From: Thalassococcus arenae
GTDB lineage: Bacteria > Pseudomonadota > Alphaproteobacteria > Rhodobacterales > Rhodobacteraceae
DNA length: 64,000 nucleotides
Assembly (NCBI RefSeq): GCF_019104745.1
Contig: NZ_JAHRWL010000002.1
Location: forward strand, 440,056-504,055
Direction of reading: 5' to 3'
In this document: piece by piece, positions 32,601 to 38,977 of the stretch
Position numbering within the stretch: position 1 is the stretch's first letter
How the letters are laid out: each line of letters opens with the position of its first letter
The notes under the pieces: model-generated
The model's input: the letters and a program-made list of their open reading frames with translations, nothing else
Databases searched by the model: none
What the model was told of the DNA's origin: nothing
Made by a program: the position numbers and the translations under genes

Positions 32601-35052
32601 CCTGGACGGAAACACCACCGACGATCCGACAGAACTGACCATCGCGCCGGTGCCGGAACTGACCGTCATCAAGCAGGTGACCGAGGTCGGCGCTGCCGCG
32701 GGTGATACGGTGTCCTACGCGGTAACCGTCCGGAACACCGGCACCGTGACCTTGACCGGTGTGACCGTCAGCGATGCATTGACCGATCTGGATGGCGGCA
32801 ACCCGCGCGCCCTGCCGCTGGTCTTCACCGGTGCCGATGGCAGCCCGGCATCGCCCGAAGGCACGCTGCTACCCGGCGAAACGGCGACCTACACCGCCAG
32901 CGCGACCCTGACCCTGGCCGATATCGACAGCGGCGGTCTGTCAAACACCGTGACCGCCACCGGCACCACGCCACGTGGCGGCAGCGTGACCGACATCTCG
33001 GACGACGATGGAACCGGCGACAGCGATCCGACCATCGCCGAGGTGACACCGCTGCCCAGTTTCGACATCGTCAAGACCGTGTCGGAACCGCGCGTCGTCT
33101 TCCCCACGATCTACGAGGTGGATTTCACCATCGCCGTCACCAATACCGGCAACCTGACCCAGACCGGAATCCAGGTGACCGACGACCTTGTTTCGTTTCT
33201 GTCGCCGGCCTTGCTGCTGTCCGAGACCTACCCGGTCGAAGTCACCGCCAGCGGGTTCGCCGACGGCTCGGCCAACGGCGCGTATGATGGCGACATCGTG
33301 ACGGCGCTGCTGTCCGGCGATGCGACCCTGGCGCCGGGCGGCAGCGGTACGATCACCGTCACGCTGACCTACGCCACGGCCACCGGCCAGCCCGGTGCGC
33401 CCAACACCGCCGCCGTGACCTCGGACCAGTTGGGCGATCCGACCGAGGCCGAGGTGGCGCTGGCGGTCACGGACGAAGATGGCGACGGCATTCCCGACAA
33501 TCTGGAATCGGCCACGGCCGACCGCGACGGCGACGGCATTCCGGATGCCGAGGATTACGACCCGACCGGCTATTTCTACTGCGAGGAAGACGGCCGTATC
33601 CTGACCGGCGGGCAGATCACCGTGAGCGGTGGCGGCTTCAGCCAGACCGGCACGGGTGTGAGCGGTCCGATCGTGATCATCCAGGATGGAAGCTTGGGTT
33701 TTTACCAGTTCCACGTCACGGCGCCCGGCACCTACACTCTGACGCTGGACTACCCGGGGATCGGCACGCCCTCGACCACGCGCCTGCCGGGCGCGACGCT
33801 GGACGCGACCAGCCTGCTGCCCGACAATCCTGCCGCACTTGGCTCGGGCGAGTTCGGTGCGACCGGCGTGCTGGCCGATTTCGCCGAGGCTGCGAACCCG
33901 TTCCACACCGCCTTTGCCTTCGAGGCGGGCGATCCGTTCATCATCAACAACAACCTTCCGCTGACCGCCTGCGCCGGCGTGCCGGATGTCGTTGCGACCA
34001 AGACCGCCGATCGGGAAACCGCGGTCTTCGGCGAGACGGTGAATTACACGCTCAGCTTCCGCAACGACACGCTGAACACCTATGCCGGCGCGCAGGTCGT
34101 CGACCGGTTGCCGGTCGGGCTGAACTACACCCCCGGCACGGCGCGGATCGACGGCGTGGCGGTGGACCCGGTCGTGTCGGGCCGCACGCTGGTCTGGACG
34201 ACCGATCTGGCCGCGTCGGCGACGGCGGTGTTGACCTATTCGGTGCGCGTGGCGCGCCAGGGCGGGTTCGGCGAGCGTGAGAACCGCGCCTATCTGCAGG
34301 ATGCATTCGGCCGGCGGCTTTCGAACGTCGCGCGGGCGGTGGTGCGGATCGATCCCGAACATGTCTTCGATTGTTCGGACGTGATCGGCAAGGTCTTCGA
34401 CGACCGCAACGGCAACGGCTATCAGGACGGGCCTGACAGCCTGCCGGCGCAGATCATCGACCGCGACTACATCGCCGGGGCGGATGGCAAGGGCGGCAAG
34501 GCGGCGGTGTTGCCGGTGCAACCCGAAACGGTGAACCGTGACGAACCGGGCATTCCGGATGTGCGCCTGGTCACGCCGAACGGGTTGATCATCACCACCG
34601 ACGAATTCGGCCGCTTCAGCGTGCCTTGTGCGGCGTTGCCGCGTGACATCGGCTCGAACTTCCAGCTGAAACTGGACACGCGCACGCTGCCCTCGGGCTA
34701 TCGCGTGACCACCGAAAACCCGCGCAACATCCGCCTGACCGCGGGCAAGCTGGCCAAGCTGAATTTCGGCGCCTCGCTTTCGAACCTGGTCAATATCGAC
34801 CTCGCCGATCGTGCCTTTGCGCCGGGCCAGGCCGATGCGTCACCGGCGCTGGATCAGGCTCTGGACGGCTTGCTGGGGCAGATCGCCGACACGCCATCGA
34901 CGATCCGCCTGACCTATGTCCTTGAGGCGGGCGAGGGGCCGGAACTGGGCCGGGCGCGGTTGCGCGTTCTGGAACAGACGCTCAAGCGCAAATGGCGCGG
35001 AACCGGTCGGTACAAGTTGATCATCGAACGCCAGATCGTGCGGTCGCGGTAA
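20686..35052 (+). CDS. Giant Sec-exported DUF11/DUF7507-repeat protein (about 34 repeats)
   Basis: Predicted surface or periplasmic fibre of 4,788 residues. A signal peptide ends at VQA (residue 36), followed by a 200-residue N-terminal beta-rich cap. From about residue 239 to 4262 I count 33 repeats of about 110-125 residues of the form YTFTVTNTGNVTL...VTDPL...LAPG...YTVTQADLDAG...NTAT. Then come a TSP3-like DxDGDGIPD calcium loop pair (about 4263-4290), a novel-looking domain, one last DUF11 repeat (about 4434-4559), an SdrD-B-like module (GKVFDDRNGNGYQDG; GIPDVRLVTPNG) and a basic C-terminal segment that resembles part of an OmpA-like fold. There is no RTX motif or type I secretion signal. 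Start: ATG 20686 lacks a ribosome-binding site and abuts a hairpin; GTG 20704 has GAGGG six to seven bases upstream and keeps the signal peptide, so it may be the real start. The beta-barrel gene begins 16 bases downstream. Function unknown; adhesin or cell-cell matrix role inferred. Confidence 0.85.
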   Translation: MFEGRRVLSGLCRAVGSVVCALVWALVFWGAGPVQATTFTTTVPGTSIRLPSDYPQAGGVAFVLVGNNGNLYFQFSDPTGAFVGFQNRGRPARFRGNPFTINDPLTLNCGFSSCSDYFGGGLSAVHIRFSAFDGDTQQGGFDEGDISLILNGFNVGSWSGLTTEATNDSGTVSFGFGVGFGNQTFDTGWFTSTNPALLSNILSTGQTTTQVFDRDPNDNYWDFTRGPSLQNIDIVTVAPGYTLEKTASAATYTTAGETVDFTYVVTNIGSVPIRSLAVADDKIASVTCDKTVILDVNPGQTPDFATCTGTYTVTQEDVDNQSVTNIAVATGVPDHGTLGARQDSVTLTGPAPNPVVAIEKTSTLSAFGAVGTPVPYAITVRNDGNVTLGDVTVTDPLTGLNTVVTSLAPGDETVINTSYTVRQSDIDGFATSGTTLDNTASVTAEDPNGTDVTDSAGLTLPGPTPVVSMDLTKTALTAGFDSIGDVLSYQIRIVNTGTVTFPGPPAITDALTGGATCPAGAIPPGNAVVCTASYAVDQDDINAGQVENTASAEIVVGGLTASDSDTASVTATRTVGLSLDKRLAAASPTTFAATGVVLQYEYVLRNTGNVTLLNPAVADDRTAVTCPGTEILPGTQMVCTASYSTVQGDLDAGEVVNTATASATEAGPTPNPVSSGADQVTVPAVQNAAMTLAKTAPTLTPAEYQLGETITYSFEVTNSGNVTLNTATTGGTEITVTDDKIGSFTCDALPLAVGASVTCTADYVLTSDDIVANSVQNRATANAGSVTSNEDTALVSPSFSPAIGVAKSSPTASVAATSDSIAYEFLVTNTGNTQILLPDQPVTISDALLSATADCSAQPATLDAGDSFTCTGTRTGVTQAELDAGSVDNSATASFPFVTPGGTITVTSDVSTASVPVVPAPSMTFAKDGPAQFAAVGEQLDYTFTVTNTGNVTLASVTVTDPLIPGLSCTLTGIAPGDNDSCTGAYFVTQADLDAEQIDNTATATAQPAQGAQFSETATESVPVDPLVPSKSASITKVASTASFASVGQQITYTMQVTNTGTQTLTGLAVTDVLDAGFSCTIPTLAPGATDTSCSFLYTVTQDDLDAGQIDNTATVDSPDITAAVDSETVNGPARVAAFTFDKRAPARFTSAGQSIDFVFEVRNTGNVTLSNVTVTDPFFGSPVNCVIGTLLPGEVDSTTCTTAYTIGQGDIDAGSLTNTATASADAPAGVAAPADVDDSVTVAGPAENASVTITKTPADGVFASATDTEGYTFEVENSGNVTLTGLVITDDDLGFTCALDDLLPGDSTTQCADTTPLSATKAFSQADVDAGSYTNTATVTGQSAVRATPVADSATVTVTGPAQAPALSLAKTATLAGTFDTLGQSLTYEFDVTNIGNITITAPVVITDSRIGTVSCPALPAGGLAPLASLTCTASDTVTQADLDAGQVTNTATASAEQTVVPANPGDPSTVTVTSNSDAATVTADQLPALGIDKRVKAGSPSSFDSVGDTIVFEYVVTNTGNVTTTADVTVDDDRIPGTLTCSTAPLAPGASVTCEQTWTAAQADLDAGTVTNIATADTVFDGSPVQSAPDSVSVNAVQDPSLAVVKTFTGTDNPGFFNVGDTLSYEIVVSNDGNVTVDAPITLTDNLATPICPAVPGGALEPGDTLTCTSSHVVTSNDIDLGSATNVVFATGSFDGSPVRSPSDNAIYPVDADPALSVVKVADPADTGFDAAGDTITYTYTVTNSGNVGLSDAITIEDDKMGTLACRPAAGGGTPVFASGASHDCSFDYTVTQADVDRGFVTNNAVAKTVYAPGGASTDVTSPNASETVSADELPGLTVAKDMTDTGIATASAGDVLPYTIIATNSGNQTLRGVAITDPLIPSLSCDVVPVAGAASAAPANVVLLPGEALRCAGTYTVTQADLDAQTLVNTASAAATDPQGASVGATGGHSQPLDAPVTAMVVTKTVDPDPGAGAAFAGPGEPVTFRIAVRNTGNITLSQAVVTDERPVTPTSCTTGPIAPGATDTSCEFTYVVTQADIDAINTGGGATFGGFTNTANVTATPDNPSLPDFTGSGSVFVRGPDRDPQLRLAKSADLAQIDTWNQLVTYTYTVVNTGNVTLTEVPQITDDKIGTFACAGLPSGGLLPSDFYQCTASYTVTQADLDSGGVTNTATVTSSEVAPGDPQATDALTIPAARSPGLSLVKTPSVTAGATEGQEITYSYTVTNTGNVTISDVTVSDQHTSAAGTVALAVGGDTLTTDINETGTSVDSDGDGVWTTLAPGDVVTFTAAYTVTQADVDAQADLTNIAQVTGNDPDNTALAPVQAGAAVSPIVKAPALAVTKTADDTAIGDPATVGDIVTFEIVVENTGNVTLTAPVLTDTLTDADGGSLTLSNGPDFSGGDTDSDGNLSIGERWVYTADFAIDQQAIDAGGVSNTVSVVAQDPQGVDVPDDLDTPAIVDLGEGPALAVVKSASLDDGGDGRADVGDVITYTYVVTNTGNQTLFDVAVAETGFGGAGAVPTPVYESGGADLDGQGDAADLAVGGGTVSFTATYALTQDDIDAGSVANQATASAADPNGDPVSDLSGSTPGDDAATQTPLTAAGALQVVKTAAPVLSSPPAIGDVIDYTITVRNIGNVTLTDVVLTDTLRDADGTVLTPAPVPVFDGTDTGTAGALDVGEVWTYTAQVVLTAEMLDSGGVTNSVTATATDPVDGPVSDVSDDSADAPGDSDPTATELTRAPALAVVKASSFDAGADEVPSVGDVITYTYTITNTGNVTLFDLGVAETGFGGAGTTPIPVYDSGGADLDAEADAIDLAVGGGAVTFTATYALTQADIDAGAVSNQATGTGVGPDGTPTSDVSGDAADTDAPTLTELPAAPALSVVKTADTGALSDPAAAGEVVSFDIAVANTGNVTLDNVVLTDTLRRADGTVLTLPAPPALTGGDGGIVGLLEVGETWTYTLSHTLTQADIDAGGLSNQVRVIADTPGDGPIAVSSDDGVPGNGTTNPTLVEIDAAPGIEAVKELTGSDVVAGSLLSYEITLTNTGNVTLTGVGIASEDLERADGTALSLDAPPAFGGGSLGSPQGTLRPGETATYTAQYTLQQADIDAGGVRNSVTGRGTPPSGPAVTDVSDDNDDGDGNTTDDPAELLIPADPSLRLAKTLAATAPASFSATGVSVGYVFTLTNTGNVTLTEAPVIDDPFLADAGVAVTCPTLPAQGLIPGAELVCTADYETVQADIDAGGIDNTATATSGTPDGTVVSDPSTVSLPAVQAPAIDLVKTAASIDAADFVVGATVSYSYVVSNDGNVTITEPITVTDNLIPAADMICPAFPVDGLTPGDSYTCTADYTVTVDDVDLGSVTNLAGASDGTTDAPLVGVTIPNEGIPALSVTKTAEAGASFAAVGDEIDYTFTVTNTGTRAFVAPVVIRDTELGEIACFTPTTADPDFTAGEVATCSATHVVTQADLDAGEIVNDAFAETTFGAGDTMVTSPPVSETVAADAAPELTLAKSVATLPVTGAGQVLTYTLEANNSGNQTLRAITISDPLLPGLTCSAATLAPGEALSCDGDYTVRQSDIDTGSLVNTASVSGVAPNGDPVRDETVLTTAMPAAAPGLTLVKTAVPSPFGGVGSTLSYRFTVTNTGNVTLTGLTVSELLDPDYRCEIATLAPGAVNRACGFSIPVTQAMVDAGSIDNSATVTGLDPFDGPVTATAEVTTDGPAQVAALEATKVLAPVAPVAGAVLSYTLSVENTGNVTLSNVDIVDTMQTLDGRPIMLDAPFALIAASDTDNDGELDVGETWLYSAQYTLQQADINEGGVSNRVTATAEDPGAGVVSDASDDGRDGDGNTSDDPTVLTIDGAPSLSVTKRVTSSGNLVGETVVFEIAALNTGNVDLTDLSVTDLFERADGASLVATPIADDVPASLSPGETATWTLSHEITQADVDAGGLVNSAVVSARDPDGGPVSDLSADDDPLDGNTTDDPTELTIAPVPELTVIKQVTEVGAAAGDTVSYAVTVRNTGTVTLTGVTVSDALTDLDGGNPRALPLVFTGADGSPASPEGTLLPGETATYTASATLTLADIDSGGLSNTVTATGTTPRGGSVTDISDDDGTGDSDPTIAEVTPLPSFDIVKTVSEPRVVFPTIYEVDFTIAVTNTGNLTQTGIQVTDDLVSFLSPALLLSETYPVEVTASGFADGSANGAYDGDIVTALLSGDATLAPGGSGTITVTLTYATATGQPGAPNTAAVTSDQLGDPTEAEVALAVTDEDGDGIPDNLESATADRDGDGIPDAEDYDPTGYFYCEEDGRILTGGQITVSGGGFSQTGTGVSGPIVIIQDGSLGFYQFHVTAPGTYTLTLDYPGIGTPSTTRLPGATLDATSLLPDNPAALGSGEFGATGVLADFAEAANPFHTAFAFEAGDPFIINNNLPLTACAGVPDVVATKTADRETAVFGETVNYTLSFRNDTLNTYAGAQVVDRLPVGLNYTPGTARIDGVAVDPVVSGRTLVWTTDLAASATAVLTYSVRVARQGGFGERENRAYLQDAFGRRLSNVARAVVRIDPEHVFDCSDVIGKVFDDRNGNGYQDGPDSLPAQIIDRDYIAGADGKGGKAAVLPVQPETVNRDEPGIPDVRLVTPNGLIITTDEFGRFSVPCAALPRDIGSNFQLKLDTRTLPSGYRVTTENPRNIRLTAGKLAKLNFGASLSNLVNIDLADRAFAPGQADASPALDQALDGLLGQIADTPSTIRLTYVLEAGEGPELGRARLRVLEQTLKRKWRGTGRYKLIIERQIVRSR

Positions 35053-35068
35053 GGGTAGGGGACAGGTC

Positions 35069-38000
35069 ATGACGAACTCGCAGAAAGCCGTCCGAAATAC
35101 CGCCGCAACCGCGCTGGCCCTGGCCGTTCTGGGGATCGCGCCGGTGCCGTTATGGGCACAGGATGTCGTCACCCAGCCGGTCGGTGCCAACGCCGAACCG
35201 GCCTCGGGGGTGCTGGCCAGCGATGCGGGATTTGCCATCACCATCAACGGCACATCCCCCGGCACGACGACGCCAGCCCCCGCCGACGGTCCGGCCGCCG
35301 CCGCCCGCCGTGCCGATGTGGCGCTGGCCGAGGCGGATATCCGCGTCACTTTCGACGGACTGGGCGCCAAGCCGCGATTGACGGCGCTTTTGCTGAATCC
35401 GGTGCCGCCCGAACCGGGCGAGGTCGTGCGCCTGCAAAGCCAGTTGAACTATCCCGCCTATGTGACGCGCGGTGAAATGCGTATCCTCGACCTGGCCGCG
35501 CCGGGCGGGGCGCGGCTGTTGCAGGTGGTGCCGGTCGATCCCAATGGCGTGACCAGCTTCACATTGCCCGAAGGCCAGTCTCTGGTCGCCGTGCACCGGG
35601 TCTACGACGCCCGCGGGCGGTATGACGAAACTCGCCCGCTGCCGCTGCGGGCAAGCGATGCGGCACCCTATCTGACCGACGACGGCATCGCGGTCGAAGA
35701 GGGCGAAACCACGCTGGCGCGGTCGCGCATCCCGGTCCACGGGGGCGCCGTCACAGTGTCGGGCAGCGATGTCCGCCCCGGTGCCGTCGTGACAGCACTA
35801 GGCGAACGGATCGAGCCGGACGGGCAGGGGCGCTTCGTCATTCAGCGCATCCTGCCGGCGGGCGACCATCCCGTCGCGGTTCAGGTGACCGGCGCCGGGC
35901 ACGACACCTTTGTCGAACGCGGCGTGACGATCCCGGCCTCGGACTGGTTCTACACCGGGACCGTCGATCTGACCTATGGCTGGCGGATGAACAGGGCCAC
36001 CAACCGCGCCCTGGGGCTGGACGACGACTACAGCTATGGCCGCATCGCCGGCTATGCCAAGGGCAAGACGCAATCGGGCTGGACCATCACCGCCAGGATC
36101 GACACCGGCGAAGAAGAACTGGACGAGTTGTTCCGCGATCTCGACAAGAAGGACCCGCAATCGGTGTTGCTGCGGATGCAGCGCGAGGACGCGTATCCCA
36201 CCTATGGCGACGACAGCAGCATCGAGGACGGCGCGCCGTCTGACGGCAAGGTCTATCTCAAGGCGGAACGAAACGGCAGCCACCTGATGTGGGGCAACTA
36301 CCGCGCTGAAATCACCAATCCCTATTTCCTGCGCCAGGAACGCGAGCTTTACGGCTTTCAGGGGGTCTATCGCAGCCAGGATACCACCAGCCGCGGGCAA
36401 TCGCGCGTCGCCGCCGAGCTTTACGCCGCCAGCCCCGACCAGGTGCCGGGGCGTGACGTGTTCCGAGGCACAGGCGGGTCGGCCTATTTCCTGCAACGCC
36501 AGGACATCGCGGTGGGGTCGGAAACCGTCACCGTTCAGCTGCGCGACGGCGATACCGGCCGGGTGATCGAGACCCGCACCCTGACCGAAGGGCGCGACTA
36601 TACCATCAATTACCTTCAGGGTGTCGTGCTGCTGAACCAGCCGCTGAACGGATCGACCGGCGGCGGGCTGATCGTCACCGATCCGGGCGGCGAAACCGCC
36701 GTGCAACTGGTCGTGCAGTACGAATACACCCCGGCTTTCGGCGATATCGACGGCATGGCCTATGGCGGCCGGATCGAGGCCTGGGCCACCGACAGGCTGC
36801 GGCTGGGAGTCACCGGGCTGGTCGAGGATACCGACATCGCCGACCAGCGCGCCAGCGGCGCCGATCTGCGCTACGAGCTGTCCGAGCGCACCTATCTCGA
36901 CCTCGAATATGCGCGCAGCGAAGGGCCGGGTTTCGGTTCGACCTTCTCGAATACCGGCGGCTTGGTGTCGGAAACGCGGGGAACCGCCGGGCTGGCCGGG
37001 ATCGAAGGAGAGGCCTGGCGCATCGCCGGGCAGGCGGATTTCGAAGAGCTGGGCTTTGCCCTGCCGGGCTCGGTTGCGGCCTATTACGAGAAACGCACCG
37101 CCGGGTTTTCGTCGCTCGACTACCAGGTCGACGATAACGAGGAATTGTGGGGCCTGTCCTTCGAACTGCAGCCGCGCGAGGACGTCGCGCTGCGGTTCTA
37201 CTACGACGAACTGAACGACGCGACCGGCAAATCGGTTCGGGAAGGCGGGGTCGAGCTGGGCCTGACGCTGAACGCGCGCGTGCAACTGGATCTGGGCGCC
37301 GAGCATCTGAGCAAGCGCACGCCGGGTGGCGACGCGGACGAGACCGGGTCGCGCACGGATGTGGCGGCCAGGGTAACCTTCACCGAATCCGACCGGTTCA
37401 AATGGTGGCTGTTCGGCCAGGCGACGGTGGCCCGCGATGGCGGTTTCGAGGACAATCACCGCGTGGGTGCGGGGGTGCGTTACCGTTTCGCCGAGAACTG
37501 GACCTTTGACGGCGAAGTGTCCGACGGCAGCCAGGGCGTCGCGGGCGAGGCGATCTTCACCTACCAGTCCGAAGGTTATGACAGCGCGTATTTCGGTTAT
37601 CGGCTGGAACCGGGGCGCGAATTCAGCGGCGTCGATCTGCGCGGCAGCGATCGCGGCACCTATGTCGCCGGCGGCAAGCGGCGGGTATCCGACGATGTCG
37701 ATTTCTACGGCGAGGCGACCTATGACCTGTTCGGCCGTCACAAGGCGCTGACCAACATCTACGGCGTGGAATACCGCCGGACGGAACATCTGACCTGGAC
37801 CGGCGCGCTGGAAGTGGGCCAGATCGACGACGGCCCCGACCAGTTCGACCGCCACGCCGTCAGCCTGGGCGTGCGATATGACGACGGCGAAAGCCTGCAG
37901 GCGACCGGCCGGCTGGAATACCGGCTGGACGAAGGGGACATCGCCGGCAACGACCGCGACCAGGAGGTGTTCCTGCTGACCGCGTCTGCGCGCTACAAGC

Positions 38001-38593
38001 TCGACGACGAACGAAGGATGGTCTTTTCGCTGGAATGGGCGGAAACGGAAACCGACAACAGTTCGATCCGGTCCGGCAGCTATGTCGATGCGACGCTGGG
38101 CTATGCCTACCGCCCGGTGCTGAACGACAAGCTTAACCTGCTGCTGAAGTACCGCTATCTCTACGACATGATCGGACAGGAAACCGATGGCGGCCGCAAC
38201 GATCGCGGGCCGGTTCAGGAAAGCCATGTCCTGTCCCTGGACATGGCCTACGACCTCACGCCGCAATGGACGCTGGGGGCCAAGCTGGGTGGACGCTGGT
38301 CGAACTCGGCGCCGGATGCCGACACGCCGCTGCAGCAGAACGACGCGTGGCTCGTGGTGGCCAATGCGCGCTATCATCTGACCCATAAATGGGACGTGCT
38401 GATCGAGGGGCGGCACCTCGAGGCCGACCAGGCGGGCCTGTCGGAAACCGCGTTCCTCGGCGCCGTCTACCGCCATGTCGGAAACAACCTCAAGCTGGGC
38501 TTGGGATACAATTTCGGCAGCTTCTCGGACGATCTGACCGACCTGACCTATGACGATGAAGGCGCATTCGTGAACCTGATCGCGAAGTTCTGA
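35069..38593 (+). CDS. Outer-membrane beta-barrel protein paired with the giant DUF11 protein
   Basis: Exported protein of 1,174 residues. The signal peptide is cleaved about residue 30 (PLWA). Residues 31-290 form a periplasmic-looking beta-rich part. From about 295 (WFYTGTVDLTYGWRMN) to the end, alternating aromatic beta-strands such as LGLGYNFGSF and RLEYRLDEG, with acidic turns, indicate a large barrel. The last residue is Phe (FVNLIAKF), the usual BAM recognition end. A segment near 508-520 (EGRDYTINYLQGVVLL) recalls a DYxIDYxxGxVxL motif seen in large Bacteroidota outer-membrane proteins of the SprA/Sov kind; this is a loose resemblance only. No TonB box or plug was recognised. The 16-base spacing from the DUF11 gene implies one transcript. 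It may export, anchor or cap the fibre; function not proven. Confidence 0.8.
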   Translation: MTNSQKAVRNTAATALALAVLGIAPVPLWAQDVVTQPVGANAEPASGVLASDAGFAITINGTSPGTTTPAPADGPAAAARRADVALAEADIRVTFDGLGAKPRLTALLLNPVPPEPGEVVRLQSQLNYPAYVTRGEMRILDLAAPGGARLLQVVPVDPNGVTSFTLPEGQSLVAVHRVYDARGRYDETRPLPLRASDAAPYLTDDGIAVEEGETTLARSRIPVHGGAVTVSGSDVRPGAVVTALGERIEPDGQGRFVIQRILPAGDHPVAVQVTGAGHDTFVERGVTIPASDWFYTGTVDLTYGWRMNRATNRALGLDDDYSYGRIAGYAKGKTQSGWTITARIDTGEEELDELFRDLDKKDPQSVLLRMQREDAYPTYGDDSSIEDGAPSDGKVYLKAERNGSHLMWGNYRAEITNPYFLRQERELYGFQGVYRSQDTTSRGQSRVAAELYAASPDQVPGRDVFRGTGGSAYFLQRQDIAVGSETVTVQLRDGDTGRVIETRTLTEGRDYTINYLQGVVLLNQPLNGSTGGGLIVTDPGGETAVQLVVQYEYTPAFGDIDGMAYGGRIEAWATDRLRLGVTGLVEDTDIADQRASGADLRYELSERTYLDLEYARSEGPGFGSTFSNTGGLVSETRGTAGLAGIEGEAWRIAGQADFEELGFALPGSVAAYYEKRTAGFSSLDYQVDDNEELWGLSFELQPREDVALRFYYDELNDATGKSVREGGVELGLTLNARVQLDLGAEHLSKRTPGGDADETGSRTDVAARVTFTESDRFKWWLFGQATVARDGGFEDNHRVGAGVRYRFAENWTFDGEVSDGSQGVAGEAIFTYQSEGYDSAYFGYRLEPGREFSGVDLRGSDRGTYVAGGKRRVSDDVDFYGEATYDLFGRHKALTNIYGVEYRRTEHLTWTGALEVGQIDDGPDQFDRHAVSLGVRYDDGESLQATGRLEYRLDEGDIAGNDRDQEVFLLTASARYKLDDERRMVFSLEWAETETDNSSIRSGSYVDATLGYAYRPVLNDKLNLLLKYRYLYDMIGQETDGGRNDRGPVQESHVLSLDMAYDLTPQWTLGAKLGGRWSNSAPDADTPLQQNDAWLVVANARYHLTHKWDVLIEGRHLEADQAGLSETAFLGAVYRHVGNNLKLGLGYNFGSFSDDLTDLTYDDEGAFVNLIAKF

Positions 38594-38740
38594 TCGGGGG
38601 TTCAGCCCGGACAGGACAAGGTCGCAACGGCGCCTACGGCCTGCGCGATCGGGCCTGCACGCGTCATGGCACCGGGCAGACCGAGACAATCCGGTTGTCG
38701 GCCCTGCCGAATGCGGCCTTGAAGCCATTTTGCCGAAGAG
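38594..38740. other. Spacer between barrel gene and tRNA-Ser
   Basis: No gene is visible. The spacer has short GC-rich inverted repeats (GGCC...GGCC near 38700-38720) but no stem followed by a T-run on either strand, so I cannot name the terminator of the barrel gene or of the tRNA. Confidence 0.4.
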
Positions 38741-38830
38741 TGGCGGAGAGACAGGGATTCGAACCCTGGGTGGACTTGCGCCCACAACGGTTTTCGAGAC
38801 CGCCCCGTTCGACCACTCCGGCACCTCTCC
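38741..38830 (-). tRNA. tRNA-Ser (anticodon CGA)
   Basis: On the minus strand the 90 bases fold as a class II tRNA. The acceptor GGAGAGG (38830-38824) pairs with TCTCTCC (38751-38745), and G plus an encoded CCA lie at 38744-38741. The T arm contains GGTTCGAATCC. The anticodon stem-loop is CGGT-CTCGAAA-ACCG, giving anticodon CGA, which reads UCG. The long variable arm (GTGGGCGCAAGTCCAC) is typical of Ser tRNAs. Confidence 0.96.
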
Positions 38831-38848
38831 GCGGGGGTCTGGTGGGTG

Positions 38849-38877
38849 CGTTTAGCGTCTCTCTGCGGGGCTTGCAA
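38849..38877 (-). promoter_or_regulatory. Candidate promoter of tRNA-Ser
   Basis: On the minus strand TTGCAA (38877-38872) and TAAACG (38854-38849) are 17 bases apart, about 12 bases before the likely transcript start and roughly 20 bases before the tRNA 5' end. The matches to the sigma-70 consensus are moderate (4/6 and 3/6). Confidence 0.35.
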
Positions 38878-38977
38878 CACCCAAGTTTCCGCCCGACGCG
38901 GCGCCTTGGCGCATGCCGCGCCCTTGGCTTTCGCGCGGGCGGCGCCTAGGTATCGGGTACGCCCCGAAAGGAACCCA

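Noticed and set aside
35798-38824. Antisense open frame of 1,008 codons opposite the barrel gene, starting in tRNA-Ser
   Set aside because: It is codon-aligned with the sense gene, and its first codons are just the translated tRNA-Ser.
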